A stretch of 37,438 nucleotides of DNA from Acinetobacter sp. ANC 4862 (GCF_004336635.1 NZ_SJXH01000034.1:1-37438); one strand, 5' to 3'; shown: positions 17,296 through 29,395, numbered from the stretch's first letter. A program made the numbers and translations. The notes: generated by a model not told the origin, from the sequence alone.

Positions 17296-17465
17296 AGTCT
17301 TTATCAAACAGCAAATACATGATTTTTCTATTTTGCATGACTGGGCAGGACGTTGCAAATCTCAATTTACAATACCCATCACTATTTTATGCATTAGCCC
17401 AAGAATGATGCTCAAATACCTAATTTTATTAAAAATTCAATTAAGACAGTCTGAACAAGGCAATA

Positions 17466-17490
17466 AAAAAGCCTCACAAGGAGGCTTTTT
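17466..17490 (-). terminator. Intrinsic terminator of argB
   Basis: AAAAAGCCTC-acaag-GAGGCTTTTT is a perfect 10-bp inverted repeat, 14 bases after the argB stop. It ends in a T-run on the minus strand and could work in both directions. Confidence 0.88.
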
Positions 17491-17503
17491 AAAAATGACT
17501 CAT

Positions 17504-19838
<2,335 letters not shown>

Positions 19839-20297
19839 GATGATTTCTTCTACTTAGAGTAGCCCATAAAGTGAAAAATTTATGGAATGCTTAATGAAGT
19901 CAGTATTCACAACTAGTGCATCATCTTAAAGGAGGAGATTAACATTTTAAATGCATTTCATATTTTTAAGCAATGGTAAAAAAATTTTACAAATAATTTA
20001 CCAAAAAGATGGTATTTGATTGAAAAATAAATCTTTTATTTAATTTTAAAACAAATAATGTTAAATATTTTTATTTAAAAACCAGCTCTTTAAAAAAATA
20101 AAATAAGAGTTTATTTGAAGGTAAAAGCAATCTTTCTAATTTAAATGTTGTAAATCTTTAATTATGACTTCTTTTATTATCAAGCTGATTAAAGTTTCAA
20201 ATATAAGCATGCTATAAAATAAAGAATAAAACCTGATAAAAAACAAATATTGCTGTTCATTGATCAGGTTATAAATTCTTTAAACTCAATCTACAGT
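19839..20297. other. AT-rich intergenic region between algC and dut
   Basis: About 460 bases without a solid gene. It contains the presumed algC promoter, the terminator of dut (20230-20270), and on the plus strand an AAAGGAGGAG sequence (19928-19937) followed 13 bases later by an ATG opening a 22-codon frame at 19951-20019. That frame is too short and too AT-rich to claim as a gene. Confidence 0.45.
20230..20270 (-). terminator. Probable terminator of rep-dut
   Basis: Stem AACCTGAT-25-ATCAGGTT lies 27 bases after the dut stop; on the minus strand it is followed by a T-rich stretch (TTTTATTCTTTATTTT). The loop is long, so this is weaker than the others in the window. Confidence 0.5.
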
Positions 20298-20750
20298 TTA
20301 GCCTTTACCGGTATGACCAAAACCGCCTGCACCACGTTCAGTTGCAATAAATTCTTCCACTTGTTCAAATTCAGCATGCACTACAGGAACAAGCACATAT
20401 TGAGCCAAACGCTCACCCGGCTCTAAAGTAAATGCGGTTTGGCTACGGTTCCAAACCGAGACCATCAACTCACCTTGGTAATCTGAATCTATTAAGCCCA
20501 CCAGGTTCCCAAGCACAATTCCGTGTTTATGCCCTAAACCTGAACGCGGTAAAATCAAACCTGCAAAGTTTGTATCTTCAATATAAATTGCCAAACCTGT
20601 TTTAACCAATACAGTTTGACCCGGTTCAATTACAGTCGCTTCTTCTACACAAGCACGTAAGTCTAAACCTGCTGAACCCGAAGTTGCGTAGGTCGGCAAA
20701 GGCCATTGGCCGCCTAAACGTGTATCGAGCACTTTAACTTGAACTTTCAT
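20298..20750 (-). CDS. dut: dUTP diphosphatase
   Basis: The trimeric dUTPase hydrolyses dUTP to dUMP, keeping uracil out of DNA and feeding thymidylate synthesis. All five motifs are seen in 150 residues: [36 protein letters not shown] and the C-terminal [10 protein letters not shown] that closes over the active site. It begins [19 protein letters not shown], with an AGGAAAGAAC ribosome site. rep ends 35 bases upstream, so the two are probably co-transcribed. Confidence 0.97.
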   Translation of the reverse strand: MKVQVKVLDTRLGGQWPLPTYATSGSAGLDLRACVEEATVIEPGQTVLVKTGLAIYIEDTNFAGLILPRSGLGHKHGIVLGNLVGLIDSDYQGELMVSVWNRSQTAFTLEPGERLAQYVLVPVVHAEFEQVEEFIATERGAGGFGHTGKG

Positions 20751-20785
20751 CTGTTCTTTCCTAATTGCATGGTTTAAATAGTGTA

Positions 20786-22825
20786 TTAACGCTTAATCAG
20801 CGCACGTAAATTTTCAAGATAATGCTGTGCCTGCAATTTTGGATCAATATTGCCTGCCAATTTTTTCTTGCGACCCAGCCAGTCCAAATCATCTTGAGGC
20901 AACTCATCCAGGAAACGACTTGGCGTCATTTGCTTCATTTGCCCCCCATTTTTACGCTGTTCAGCCAGCGTAATGGTTAAGCCTTGGCGTGCGCGAGTGA
21001 TTCCCACGTACATCAAACGGCGTTCTTCCTCAATGGTTTCTGCGGCAATGGAGTTTTTATGCGGTAACAATTCTTCTTCCAGACCAATTAGATACACATA
21101 AGGAAATTCAAGACCTTTTGAAGCATGCAAGGTCAGTAAATTGACCTTGTCGGTATCTTCTTCTTCCTTCTGCTGCTCGAGCATATCCAGCAACACCATT
21201 TTACGAATCACACTTTCAATGTTTTTCTCATCGACATCTTCAGCACGATTAATCAGACTCTGAATGCTGCTGTACAAGATTTCAATGTTATCGATCTTGG
21301 TTTTTTCTTGCGCTGGTGTTGCCGCCTGCTCTTTGATGTAATCGATATAGCCGGCTTCAAGCATCATCTGACGAATGATCGGAACAGGTTCGTCATCTTC
21401 AAGCAAGTTACGGGTAAAGTTACCAATAAAATCGGCAAATTCTGCCAGTTGTGTAGTGGCCTTTTTCGGCATCACCATGGTCAAGCGCTGATCACCCGCC
21501 GCGGTTAATAACGACAAATGATTTTCTTGCGCGAATAATCCCAGCTTTTCTAAAGTCACCGGACCAATCGCACGTTTCGGCGTATTAATAATCCGGAGGA
21601 ATGCACTGTCATCTTCTGGATTAATGATGATACGCAAATAACTCATGATGTCTTTGATTTCAGCACGGCCAAAGAATGACTGACCACCCGACAACTTGTA
21701 CGGAATTTGCATTTGGCGCAGCTGTGTTTCCAAAACACGTGCCTGGAAATTACCGCGATATAAAATCGCATAATCTTTCCAGTTTTTACCATTCATCAAT
21801 TTATGCGTGATGAGATCTTTCACCACGCGTTCAGCTTCATCATCATCATTACGACAGGTAATGACACGAATCACTTCACCATGACCTTTATCTGACCAGA
21901 GCTTTTTATCAAAAATATGCGGATTGTTACCAATCACCGTATTGGCTGCTTTCAAAATACGACTGGTCGAACGATAATTTTGCTCGAGTTTAATCACTTT
22001 TAGATTTGGAAAGTCTTCTTTCAACAAGGCCATGTTTTCAGGCTTTGCACCGCGCCATGCATAGATCGACTGGTCATCGTCCCCTACAGCGGTGAATTGT
22101 CCCATCACCCCAACCAGCAGTTTCACCAAAATATACTGGGCAGTATTGGTATCCTGATATTCGTCAACCAACAGATAACGAACCCGGTTTTGCCATTTAT
22201 CCCGGACTTCGGCATTTTCTTGTAATAAACGGGTCGGCATCACGATCAAGTCATCGAAATCCACTGCATTATAGGCACGCAAGTTGCGCTCATACAGTTG
22301 ATACAAATGCGCAAATTGCACGTCTTCTGCTGTCTCGCAGGTGGTATGTGCCTGTTCGGGTGGAATCAGGTCATTTTTCCAGTCCGAAATCATTTTCATG
22401 GCTTTGGCAATCAATTCTTTACTTTCTGCACCGGACAAATTATCACGATGCATTAAATCCATCAGAATGCGTTTGCAATCATCGGCATCCAAAATTGAAA
22501 AATTATTTTTTAATGGGGTATGTTTAATTTCTAAACGAAGTAAATTCAAACCAAAAGTATGGAAGGTCGAAACAGAAAGACCTTTGGCCTCTTCACGAGA
22601 TAATAATTTTCCGACACGCTCTTTCATTTCACGTGCAGCTTTATTGGTAAAGGTCATGGCGGTAATGCGATGTGCAGGAATACCGCAATTCTGAACCAAA
22701 TGTGCGACTTTTCGCGTAATAACGGACGTTTTACCTGAACCTGCCCCTGCAAGTACTAACAAGGGTCCTTGAGTATATTTCATGGCTTCAAGTTGCTTGT
22801 CATTGAGCTGACTTGCCGACGACAT
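20786..22825 (-). CDS. rep: ATP-dependent DNA helicase Rep (UvrD/REP superfamily 1)
   Basis: Rep is the 3'-5' helicase that helps replication forks past bound proteins. It has 679 residues (E. coli Rep has 673) with Walker A GAGSGKT at 27-33, [32 protein letters not shown], the Walker B region [24 protein letters not shown], and the late motifs [13 protein letters not shown] and [13 protein letters not shown]. Similarity to Rep is stronger than to UvrD, particularly ISDWKNDL and [12 protein letters not shown]. The ATG at 22825 is chosen because AGGAAA lies 6 bases before it and the 39 further bases upstream give an unusual N-terminus. dut follows after 35 bases. Confidence 0.93.
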   Translation of the reverse strand: MSSASQLNDKQLEAMKYTQGPLLVLAGAGSGKTSVITRKVAHLVQNCGIPAHRITAMTFTNKAAREMKERVGKLLSREEAKGLSVSTFHTFGLNLLRLEIKHTPLKNNFSILDADDCKRILMDLMHRDNLSGAESKELIAKAMKMISDWKNDLIPPEQAHTTCETAEDVQFAHLYQLYERNLRAYNAVDFDDLIVMPTRLLQENAEVRDKWQNRVRYLLVDEYQDTNTAQYILVKLLVGVMGQFTAVGDDDQSIYAWRGAKPENMALLKEDFPNLKVIKLEQNYRSTSRILKAANTVIGNNPHIFDKKLWSDKGHGEVIRVITCRNDDDEAERVVKDLITHKLMNGKNWKDYAILYRGNFQARVLETQLRQMQIPYKLSGGQSFFGRAEIKDIMSYLRIIINPEDDSAFLRIINTPKRAIGPVTLEKLGLFAQENHLSLLTAAGDQRLTMVMPKKATTQLAEFADFIGNFTRNLLEDDEPVPIIRQMMLEAGYIDYIKEQAATPAQEKTKIDNIEILYSSIQSLINRAEDVDEKNIESVIRKMVLLDMLEQQKEEEDTDKVNLLTLHASKGLEFPYVYLIGLEEELLPHKNSIAAETIEEERRLMYVGITRARQGLTITLAEQRKNGGQMKQMTPSRFLDELPQDDLDWLGRKKKLAGNIDPKLQAQHYLENLRALIKR

Positions 22826-22910
22826 AGTATTTCCTCGTTTTGATTCGAGCTCGATTATAGTCATCTCAGCCCAACTTGCATAACCTAAAATACAGATTTG
22901 ACATTCATAA

Positions 22911-22930
22911 AAAAACCACCCGAAGGTGGT
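22911..22930 (-). terminator. Terminator of the OmpA-like lipoprotein gene
   Basis: ACCACC-cgaa-GGTGGT with seven A on its left; on the minus strand this reads as a stem followed by TTTTTTT, 30 bases after the stop. Confidence 0.85.
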
Positions 22931-22960
22931 CTTTTCAATTCATCATGGACTTATGAAGAA

Positions 22961-23611
22961 TTATTGAATCGCGTAAATGCTGATTTCTACACGGCGGTTT
23001 TGTTCACGGCCTTCAGCTGTCGCATTTGATGCGATTGGGTTCGCTGAACCTTGACCTTGTGCATTAATACGCGTACGTGCGACGCCCTGACCGGCAAGAT
23101 AGTTGGCTACTGATTGAGCACGCGCTTGAGACAATGGAATGTTGATTGAGTCATTACCAGTGCTGTCTGTATAACCTGTTACAAGAATACCGCTCTTGTT
23201 GTCTTCAGTCAGTGTTTGCGCAACTTTGTTCAAAGTTGCGTAGAAGTTAGGTTTAATATTTGATTTGTTGGTATCAAAGGTAATGTTACCCGGCATGATC
23301 AGACCAACAGAACCATCTGGATTACGAGTCACGTCTACGCCAGTACCGGCCATTTGTTGACGTAATTTTTTCTCTTTATTGTCTAGATATACACCTGTTG
23401 CACCGCCTAACACAGCACCGATTGCTGCTGCACGGTTGTTTTGTGCGCTAGTATTTGCATTACCTTTAGAAATACCATAACCAGCAGCTGCACCTACAAG
23501 TGCACCAATTGCTGTTTTGTCGTATTCCATACCACCGATGTTATTACCCGTTGTTGAACAACCAGATAACGCCATTGCCCCTACTACTGCTGAAATTGCT
23601 AGTGCACGCAT
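22961..23611 (-). CDS. OmpA-family lipoprotein with glycine zipper (YiaD-like)
   Basis: The 216-residue product has a lipoprotein signal with lipobox ALSGC (Cys18), a glycine-zipper region at about 35-75 (IGALVGAAAGYGISKG, then AIGAVLGGATGVYLDN) and a C-terminal OmpA domain (about 105-216). The latter includes ITFDTNKSNIKP, VTGYTDSTGN, LSQARAQSVANYL and NRRVEISIY, with the Asp and Arg needed for diaminopimelate binding. It should tether the outer membrane to peptidoglycan, like E. coli YiaD. An AAGGAG ribosome site lies 4-5 bases before the ATG. The gene is monocistronic and divergent from the acyltransferase gene, with about 245 bases between them. Confidence 0.88.
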   Translation of the reverse strand: MRALAISAVVGAMALSGCSTTGNNIGGMEYDKTAIGALVGAAAGYGISKGNANTSAQNNRAAAIGAVLGGATGVYLDNKEKKLRQQMAGTGVDVTRNPDGSVGLIMPGNITFDTNKSNIKPNFYATLNKVAQTLTEDNKSGILVTGYTDSTGNDSINIPLSQARAQSVANYLAGQGVARTRINAQGQGSANPIASNATAEGREQNRRVEISIYAIQ

Positions 23612-23856
23612 TGCATGACTCCTTTTTGTGTTTTATCGTATAGTGGAATGATGGATTAAAAAAAATGGGCATACCATTGATTTTTTGTAAATAATAAAAG
23701 CTTTAGTTACATTTTGTAATACTTTATGCTTGTGAGCAAGCTATCTTAGACATAATTCCTACATAGTTGCATGAATAGACTTTTTTATTTCGAATTCTAC
23801 AATTATATTAAATGGTGAAAAAACATTAGACGACTTCATCTTAGGACCGTTCTTAT

Positions 23857-24780
23857 ATGTCATCGCAAATTCAGAAACAATCCATATTAAAAAAAATATC
23901 TCGCGGATTAACTGTAGCATCAGTGATGAGCGGAAGTACTTTTTTTCATGGTCCTCCCGTTCTCGCATTGGGATTGACTAAATTAGTCAAAAAATCACGT
24001 AAAATTGATGAAACTAATATTCAAATTACCAACAGTTGGCTCGGTGTCAATAATTGGCTGATTGATCATGTATTACCGCATCTAAAATGGGATATTAGTA
24101 TTGATGACAATTTAGATCTGAGCATGCAGGGTCGTTACCTGATGACCTGTAATCATCAGAGTTGGGTCGATACCACAGTGAATCAATATTTTGGTTTAAC
24201 CCGTATGCCGCTGACCCGTTTCTTTACCAAGTGGGAACTGATCTTTATTCCTTTCGTTGGACAAGCCTTTAAAATTTTAGGTTTTCCAATGATGAAGCGT
24301 CATACCAAAGAACAAATTGCCAAGAATCCTGAGCTTAAAACACGTGATATGGAAGAATCACGCAAAGCCTGTGAACAATTATTGAGTCAACCTTTTACCT
24401 TGCTCAACTATTTAGAAGGTACGCGCTTTACTCCGGAAAAGCATGCAGCACAGCAATCACCGTATAAAAATCTACTCAAACCTAAAGCGGGCGGTTTAGC
24501 GTTGGCCTTAAATATTTTAGGTGACAAAATTGATGCCTTGGTGGATATGACCATTGTTTATCCGGATGGTGCACCGGGCTATGGCGATTTTTGGTTGGGG
24601 GATGTTCATCGTATTGCAGTCAATCTGCGTAAAATAGATATTCCAAGCTGGGTCTTAGGCGGTAATTACGAAGATGATGCTGAATATCGTGAACGTTTTC
24701 AGCAATGGGTGCATGAATTATGGATTGAGAAAGATCAACTGATTGAACGCATGAAGCAAGACCTGGCTGCAAAAGCATAA
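23857..24780 (+). CDS. PlsC-family acyltransferase (YihG-like)
   Basis: The 307-residue membrane-bound acyltransferase has the catalytic NHQSWVD (HX4D) motif at about 98-104, then FFTKWELIFIPFVG, FPMMKRH and the EGTRFTP motif near 188-194 that binds the glycerol phosphate. This layout fits the lysophosphatidic-acid acyltransferase-like YihG/YihG-LCLAT1 group, which makes minor phosphatidic acid species and affects membrane composition. An N-terminal hydrophobic segment (GSTFFHGPPVLALGLTKLV) may anchor it. The next gene starts 19 bases after its stop with a good AAGGAAG ribosome site, so the pair is an operon. Confidence 0.85.
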   Translation: MSSQIQKQSILKKISRGLTVASVMSGSTFFHGPPVLALGLTKLVKKSRKIDETNIQITNSWLGVNNWLIDHVLPHLKWDISIDDNLDLSMQGRYLMTCNHQSWVDTTVNQYFGLTRMPLTRFFTKWELIFIPFVGQAFKILGFPMMKRHTKEQIAKNPELKTRDMEESRKACEQLLSQPFTLLNYLEGTRFTPEKHAAQQSPYKNLLKPKAGGLALALNILGDKIDALVDMTIVYPDGAPGYGDFWLGDVHRIAVNLRKIDIPSWVLGGNYEDDAEYRERFQQWVHELWIEKDQLIERMKQDLAAKA

Positions 24781-24799
24781 ATCGCATTTAAGGAAGACA

Positions 24800-25852
24800 A
24801 TGAAGCAAGATGACAAAATAGCCAAGCCAACTTTTCATTTCGTGAAAAAAGACTCTTGGGGCTGGAAAGTTGCACTGGGCTATGACATTTTTATGATGGT
24901 TCTGATCATCATCAACTTGTTCTGCTTAAGTGCCAACGCCATCCTGATGAGTGATTTTGGTGGCTGGTTATTTAGCTTCATTCATTTTCCTGAACTATTG
25001 CAGTTTTATCGGACAGAATTGCGTCCCTGGGTGATTATTACCGAAAGTTGGTTTACCAGTTTTCTGGTGATTGAACTGCTGATCCGTTGGGGAATTGCCA
25101 TCATCGGACAATATCATAAGCGCTGGTTTTTCTTTCCTTTTATTCATTGGTACGAAATTCTGTCCATTATTCCGCAACTGCGTTTTTTGCGTTTATTACG
25201 TGCCGGATCCATTGCCTATAACCTGCATGAACATGGCTATAAAGTGATTCCTGACAGTTGGTATAAGCGCGCCAAATTTTATTATCATCTGCTGCTCGAA
25301 GAACTGACCAGTCGTATTGTGATTACCGTTTTAGACAGTATAAAACACGAACTTTCAACCAGTACCACGCATAAAAAATTGATTGAAGATTTGGTTGCGC
25401 ATCACCGTGAAATGTTCGCCACTGCCCTGGCTGATATCTTGCAGGAATCGTTGGGCAAAGAGTTACAAGCACAAAGAGTGACTATTGCAAAAAATGTCGG
25501 AAATATTGTCAATCAGGCAATTGAAGATACGCCCGAATTAACACAATTATTACGTTTAATTCCGATTGTCGGTGGACGTATAGAGCAACAGATCCAAAGT
25601 ATTGGACAGCGTTTGGGTGAAAATATTACCCAAGGTCTGATTGAACCGTTCGCGCAAAATAATAAAAATAAAGAAAATCTGGCTTATTTAGAAATTTCAA
25701 ATAAAATCAGTCAAATACAGTTTGAAAATAATACCCATGTGGAAAAACTGGTTGAGTCTGCCGTTTTTGAAAGCTTAGAGGCGATTCGCCAACAGGTCAA
25801 AGTAAAACAATGGCAACAAATGCTGGAACAACATGATCAAGTTAAAGAATGA
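24800..25852 (+). CDS. Voltage-sensor-like membrane protein without a pore domain; function unknown
   Basis: I recognise no named family. The 350 residues begin with four hydrophobic helices that mirror S1-S4 of a voltage-gated channel: VALGYDIFMMVLIIINLF (S1, about 24-45), ITESWFTSFLVIELLIRWG (S2 with Glu and Arg, about 80-100), FFPFIHWYEILSIIP (S3-like 'W-Y-D/E-x2-S-x2-P') and an S4-like QLRFLRLLRAGSI with three Arg every third residue (about 133-146). No S5-pore-S6 follows. Instead come about 200 residues of helical, charged, probably cytosolic sequence, much of it coiled-coil-like, with a short hydrophobic LRLIPIVGG stretch. It could be a stand-alone sensor, a proton channel-type domain or a simple membrane anchor. 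It is co-transcribed with the acyltransferase, which suggests a role at the membrane. Confidence 0.6.
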   Translation: MKQDDKIAKPTFHFVKKDSWGWKVALGYDIFMMVLIIINLFCLSANAILMSDFGGWLFSFIHFPELLQFYRTELRPWVIITESWFTSFLVIELLIRWGIAIIGQYHKRWFFFPFIHWYEILSIIPQLRFLRLLRAGSIAYNLHEHGYKVIPDSWYKRAKFYYHLLLEELTSRIVITVLDSIKHELSTSTTHKKLIEDLVAHHREMFATALADILQESLGKELQAQRVTIAKNVGNIVNQAIEDTPELTQLLRLIPIVGGRIEQQIQSIGQRLGENITQGLIEPFAQNNKNKENLAYLEISNKISQIQFENNTHVEKLVESAVFESLEAIRQQVKVKQWQQMLEQHDQVKE

Positions 25853-25973
25853 TCATCAGATAAAAATATTTAAAACGTCGCTAGAGAAATCATTCAATTT
25901 GTTCTAGGATTTGCTCTATTTACAACATCACTTCGACATAAAATAAATGAGTCAGAAGTCTTAAGGAATAATT

Positions 25974-26705
25974 ATGGCTGATATACGGATAAAAGGCAGA
26001 ATGGTCAATGCGATTCGCATTATCTTAGATACCAATGATCACGATGCAATCCGCCAGCAACTCGCGCCAATGCTCCAAAAAGCATTTCCACCGGGTACAT
26101 TAGTTGTGATTGAAAGTTCAGTTGAACAAGAACTTATTGCCTTAATTCAATTATTGATCAGCCTGGAAGTACAGCCTATGGCGGTGACTGAAGGTTTACT
26201 CGCTGATCAAGCTCGCGCAATTCAATTCCCTGTTCTGCCTTCAGACACTAAACCATTGCAACGTATTAAACCGACGAAAGAACAAGTGGTTGAAGTAGAA
26301 CCTGAAGCTACGGGTGACGAAGCTGAAGAATCAGAGAAAGTAGAGGCAAAACCTGCCCGTGTGGTGAGTCATGTGACCTCTTATCACGATGAAATTTTGC
26401 GCACAGGTCAATGCCTTGTACAAAATCATGGTGATATTATTCTCAATGCAGGAATCAACAGTGGTTCTGAAATCATTGCTTCAGGAAATATACATATTTA
26501 TGGTAGCGCTCGTGGTAGAGTCATCGCCGGCGCAGACGGGAACAGTGCAGCACGTATTTTCTGCCATTCCCTAGAAGCAGAACTGGTATCGATTGCAGGT
26601 ACATATTGTGTAGCAGATGACATTCCACAGCATGTCCTCAAAAAAGCGGTACATATTTACTTGAATGATCAACAAGAACTTGTCTTTGAAGTTCTCGAAT
26701 TTTAA
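25974..26705 (+). CDS. minC: Septum-site inhibitor MinC
   Basis: MinC blocks FtsZ ring formation away from mid-cell. The 243-residue protein has an N-terminal FtsZ-binding domain (about 1-95), an acidic linker ([20 protein letters not shown]), and a C-terminal beta-helix that dimerises and binds MinD ([53 protein letters not shown]). An AAGGA ribosome site precedes the ATG. It is first in minC-minD-minE, with about 65 bases to minD. Confidence 0.96.
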   Translation: MADIRIKGRMVNAIRIILDTNDHDAIRQQLAPMLQKAFPPGTLVVIESSVEQELIALIQLLISLEVQPMAVTEGLLADQARAIQFPVLPSDTKPLQRIKPTKEQVVEVEPEATGDEAEESEKVEAKPARVVSHVTSYHDEILRTGQCLVQNHGDIILNAGINSGSEIIASGNIHIYGSARGRVIAGADGNSAARIFCHSLEAELVSIAGTYCVADDIPQHVLKKAVHIYLNDQQELVFEVLEF

Positions 26706-26771
26706 TGTATAAATAAACACCATAAGTCCCATATCTAAAAGGGGATTTGAACCATAACAGGAGTGGATTCG

Positions 26772-27584
26772 GTGGCGAAAATTGTTGTCGTAACATCAGG
26801 CAAAGGTGGTGTAGGTAAAACTACGACTAGTGCATCTTTTGCAACAGGTTTAGCCCTTCGCGGCCACAAGACTGTTGTGATCGATTTTGACGTGGGTTTA
26901 CGTAACCTAGATTTAATTATGGGTTGTGAACGTCGCGTTGTTTATGATTTTGTAAATGTATTAAATAATGAAGCTCGACTTCAACAAGCACTTATTCGCG
27001 ATAAAGATATTGAGAACTTATATATTCTTCCTGCATCACAAACCCGTGACAAAGATGCCTTGACCGATGAGGGTGTGGCACGTGTAATGGACGAACTTTC
27101 GCAAGAATTCGATTACATTATCTGCGATTCACCTGCGGGTATTGAACGCGGTGCAATCATGGCGATGTACCATGCAGATGAAGCGATCATCGTAACCAAT
27201 CCTGAAATTTCTTCAGTACGTGACTCTGACCGTATCATTGGGATGCTCGACAGCAAAACCAAAAAAGTAGAACAAAACGAAGGTCGCATCCGTAAGCATT
27301 TGTGTATTACACGTTTCAATCCCGAACGTGCCGATAAACAAGAAATGTTAACGATTGATGATATTTCTAAAGATATCTTACGTGTACCTACACTCGGTGT
27401 CATTCCTGAGTGTCCAAGTGTTTTACAAGCGTCAAACGAAGGTAAACCTGTAATTCTCTTTACTGAAGAATCGGCGGGTCAGGCTTATGATGACCTTGTA
27501 GCGCGCTTCTTGGGTGAAGAGCGTCCTTACCGTCATATCACGGTAAAACCTAAGGGTTGGTTAGCACGATTATTTGGAGCGTAA
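26772..27584 (+). CDS. minD: Septum-site ATPase MinD
   Basis: MinD is the membrane-binding ATPase that carries MinC and oscillates with MinE. MAKIVVVTSGKGGVGKTT holds the deviant Walker A (11-18), followed by VIDFDVGLRNLDLIMG, then YIICDSPAGIERGA and ITNPEISSVRDSDRI. The ending KGWLARLFGA is the amphipathic membrane-targeting helix. Two GTG starts compete: 26763 and 26772. The AGGAG ribosome site ends at 26762, directly touching the first and nine bases before the second, and the MAxI start is conserved, so GTG at 26772 is chosen (270 residues, identical to E. coli length). Confidence 0.96.
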   Translation: MAKIVVVTSGKGGVGKTTTSASFATGLALRGHKTVVIDFDVGLRNLDLIMGCERRVVYDFVNVLNNEARLQQALIRDKDIENLYILPASQTRDKDALTDEGVARVMDELSQEFDYIICDSPAGIERGAIMAMYHADEAIIVTNPEISSVRDSDRIIGMLDSKTKKVEQNEGRIRKHLCITRFNPERADKQEMLTIDDISKDILRVPTLGVIPECPSVLQASNEGKPVILFTEESAGQAYDDLVARFLGEERPYRHITVKPKGWLARLFGA

Positions 27585-27587
27585 AAA

Positions 27588-27860
27588 ATGGCAGGATTCT
27601 GGAGTAAATTATTCAGCAACGATGATAAACCTTCAAGCGCACGAACTGCTAAAGACCGCTTAAAAGTAATTGTTGCCTCTGAGCAAGGTTTAGGTAAACG
27701 CTTAAGCCAAGACAAAATTGACCAAATGAAGAAAGAAATCATGCAGGTGGTCAATCGTTATGTTCGTGGTGTGGATGAACAGCATATTCAAATGTCGGTT
27801 CGTTCTGAAGCAAACATCGAAATGTTAGAAATGAATATCAATTTGCCTGAAGAGCGATAA
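27588..27860 (+). CDS. minE: Cell division topological factor MinE
   Basis: MinE displaces MinC from MinD and drives its ATPase. The 90-residue product has an N-terminal membrane-targeting segment (MAGFWSKLFS), the anti-MinCD helix (TAKDRLKVIVASE) and the dimerising topological-specificity domain (LSQDKIDQMKKEIMQVV to INLPEE). It starts 3 bases after the minD stop, so it is translationally linked. A large terminator ends the operon. Confidence 0.97.
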   Translation: MAGFWSKLFSNDDKPSSARTAKDRLKVIVASEQGLGKRLSQDKIDQMKKEIMQVVNRYVRGVDEQHIQMSVRSEANIEMLEMNINLPEER

Positions 27861-27892
27861 TCTGAATTCTGATTAGTCAAGCATATTGAATC

Positions 27893-27960
27893 AAGGCAAA
27901 ATATGAGACTGGATTAGCAAAGCACTGCTTTCTCTAGTCCTCCATATTTTGCCTTTTTTA
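27893..27960 (+). terminator. Large terminator of minCDE
   Basis: The outer stem AAGGCAAAATATG (27893-27905) and CATATTTTGCCTT (27943-27955) is a perfect 13 bp, enclosing a second small stem AAAGC-act-GCTTT, and is followed by T-rich sequence. Confidence 0.85.
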
Positions 27961-27983
27961 TTCAGTTTACCAAGGAGTTTGCG

Positions 27984-28271
27984 ATGGCATTATCTCAGCC
28001 AGCAACGTTCAATGAAGAATGGTCAGACGAGCGTGTATTTGCCTATTTAACACAGCTTCCTCCTGCAGGCGTGAATGCCGATTTTCATGTGCTTTATCAC
28101 GCATTCAAACATATGCGTCCAAATGACTATGAGCGCTTACTGACTCAATTCATTGCCGATGGTCGTGATGTCAATGCAACCAATCCTGAAGGCCAACGTA
28201 TTCATGATGTGATTGCTGAATATCCTCGCCAACGTGACGGATTTTTAGAAGTTTTGGCTAAGTTCGCATAA
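27984..28271 (+). CDS. PA4642 family protein (small conserved, function unknown)
   Basis: A 95-residue soluble protein. PPAGVNADFHVLYHAFKHM and DYERLLTQFIADGRDVNATN match, as far as I recall, the small PA4642 family of Pseudomonas and Acinetobacter, with no known function. The pattern 'GRDVNATNPEGQRIHDVI' loosely resembles one ankyrin-like hairpin (D-x-N-A-x-N-x-x-G), which the family seems to share. A good AAGGAG ribosome site lies before the ATG. The gene has its own terminator and is separate from minCDE. Confidence 0.72.
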   Translation: MALSQPATFNEEWSDERVFAYLTQLPPAGVNADFHVLYHAFKHMRPNDYERLLTQFIADGRDVNATNPEGQRIHDVIAEYPRQRDGFLEVLAKFA

Positions 28272-28295
28272 TTTTAAAAACTATAGCTTATAAAT

Positions 28296-28336
28296 AAAAA
28301 AGCCTGTCCGTTTGAATAAAACCGACAGGCTTTTTT
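28296..28336. terminator. Bidirectional terminator between the PA4642-like gene and the AEC transporter gene
   Basis: AAAAAAGCCTGTC-15-GACAGGCTTTTTT is a perfect 13-bp inverted repeat between convergent genes. Confidence 0.9.
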
Positions 28337-28358
28337 ATGACAAAATTATATCTATGCA

Positions 28359-29261
28359 TTAAGAAAGCAACATCATCAGCACAGGAAACGTGACTGCAAA
28401 GCATAGCGTTTGCAAGCTAATCACCCCCGCCATCAGTTGGCTATCGCCATGAAAATAGCGCGTTAAAATATAGGAGGCCGAGGCCGTGGGCAAGGCAAAA
28501 AACACCACCAAAATAATCGTTTCAAACTGATTCAAATTCATCGTATAACAAATCAAATAAGCCAAACTTGGCATCACGATTAAACGCCCTAAAGTATTCA
28601 ACAATAATCTTGAATAATCATATTTCAGTTTTGCAAACTGTAAAGCTGCCCCGACACAAATCAATCCCAAAGGTAGGCTCATACTGGCTAAAATTTTAAA
28701 CAGTTGTTCCAAGCCAGAAAATAATGACAGTTGCAGCAAATTAAATACAATTCCAATTACACAGCCCAAAATTAGCGGATTTTTCATCAAAGAAAATAGA
28801 ATCTGCGCAGGTTTTAAGCCCTGCCCTTGTGAAAAAGCCAGCACTGAAATCACATTCACCAAAGGAATCGCCAGAGCAATCATAATGGTAAACATTTGCA
28901 TGCCCTGAGCACCAAACAGCAAAGACATAATGGATAAACCAATATAGGTATTAAAGCGAATTTGACTTTGCACATATACGCCAAACCGCGCAATCGGAAT
29001 ATGAAAAAACGCCCTCGCTACCCACAGCGTTAAAGTACTTATTATAATGATGATAAACAGAGCCAATAACACCTGAGTAATCGTTGTAAGTTCCAATTTT
29101 ATATAAGCAAGATTATTAAAAAGTAATACCGGAAATAAAATCAAATAATTCAGTTTTTCCGCGCCACGCCAAAAGTCATCCGTTAAAAACTGTGTCCGTT
29201 TAAAGATATACCCCATGGCAATTAAAATAATTAATGGAAACAAGGCCATTACAACATTCAT
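28359..29261 (-). CDS. AEC family transporter (auxin efflux carrier type)
   Basis: The 300-residue integral membrane protein has about ten hydrophobic helices in two inverted halves, as in the AEC (PF03547) family of malonate, malate and similar carriers. Markers are ALFPLIILIAMGYIFKRTQF in helix 1, KLNYLILFPVLLFNNLA in helix 2, MKNPLILGCVIG in the second half and PLGLICVGAALQF before the last third. The substrate is unknown. It stands alone, converging with the PA4642-like gene. Confidence 0.88.
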   Translation of the reverse strand: MNVVMALFPLIILIAMGYIFKRTQFLTDDFWRGAEKLNYLILFPVLLFNNLAYIKLELTTITQVLLALFIIIIISTLTLWVARAFFHIPIARFGVYVQSQIRFNTYIGLSIMSLLFGAQGMQMFTIMIALAIPLVNVISVLAFSQGQGLKPAQILFSLMKNPLILGCVIGIVFNLLQLSLFSGLEQLFKILASMSLPLGLICVGAALQFAKLKYDYSRLLLNTLGRLIVMPSLAYLICYTMNLNQFETIILVVFFALPTASASYILTRYFHGDSQLMAGVISLQTLCFAVTFPVLMMLLS

Positions 29262-29370
29262 TATCTACGCTTCATCCCTAAATTGCATTTCCATTGCATG
29301 AGGTGAATCACCTTTATCATTTTCAATAAATATTCATGTAATGTTAAAAGTATAGCTTTTTAACATCCAG

Positions 29371-29395
29371 AAAAAGGCCTGCTTATGCAGGCCTT
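29371..29395 (-). terminator. Intrinsic terminator of ftsK
   Basis: AAGGCCTGC-ttat-GCAGGCCTT is a perfect 9-bp stem, 17 bases after the ftsK stop; the minus strand continues TTTTTCTGG. Confidence 0.88.

Noticed and set aside
17296..17358. N-terminal extension of the class II amidotransferase
   Set aside because: The catalytic Cys must be residue 2 after the initiator Met; the extension would inactivate the enzyme.
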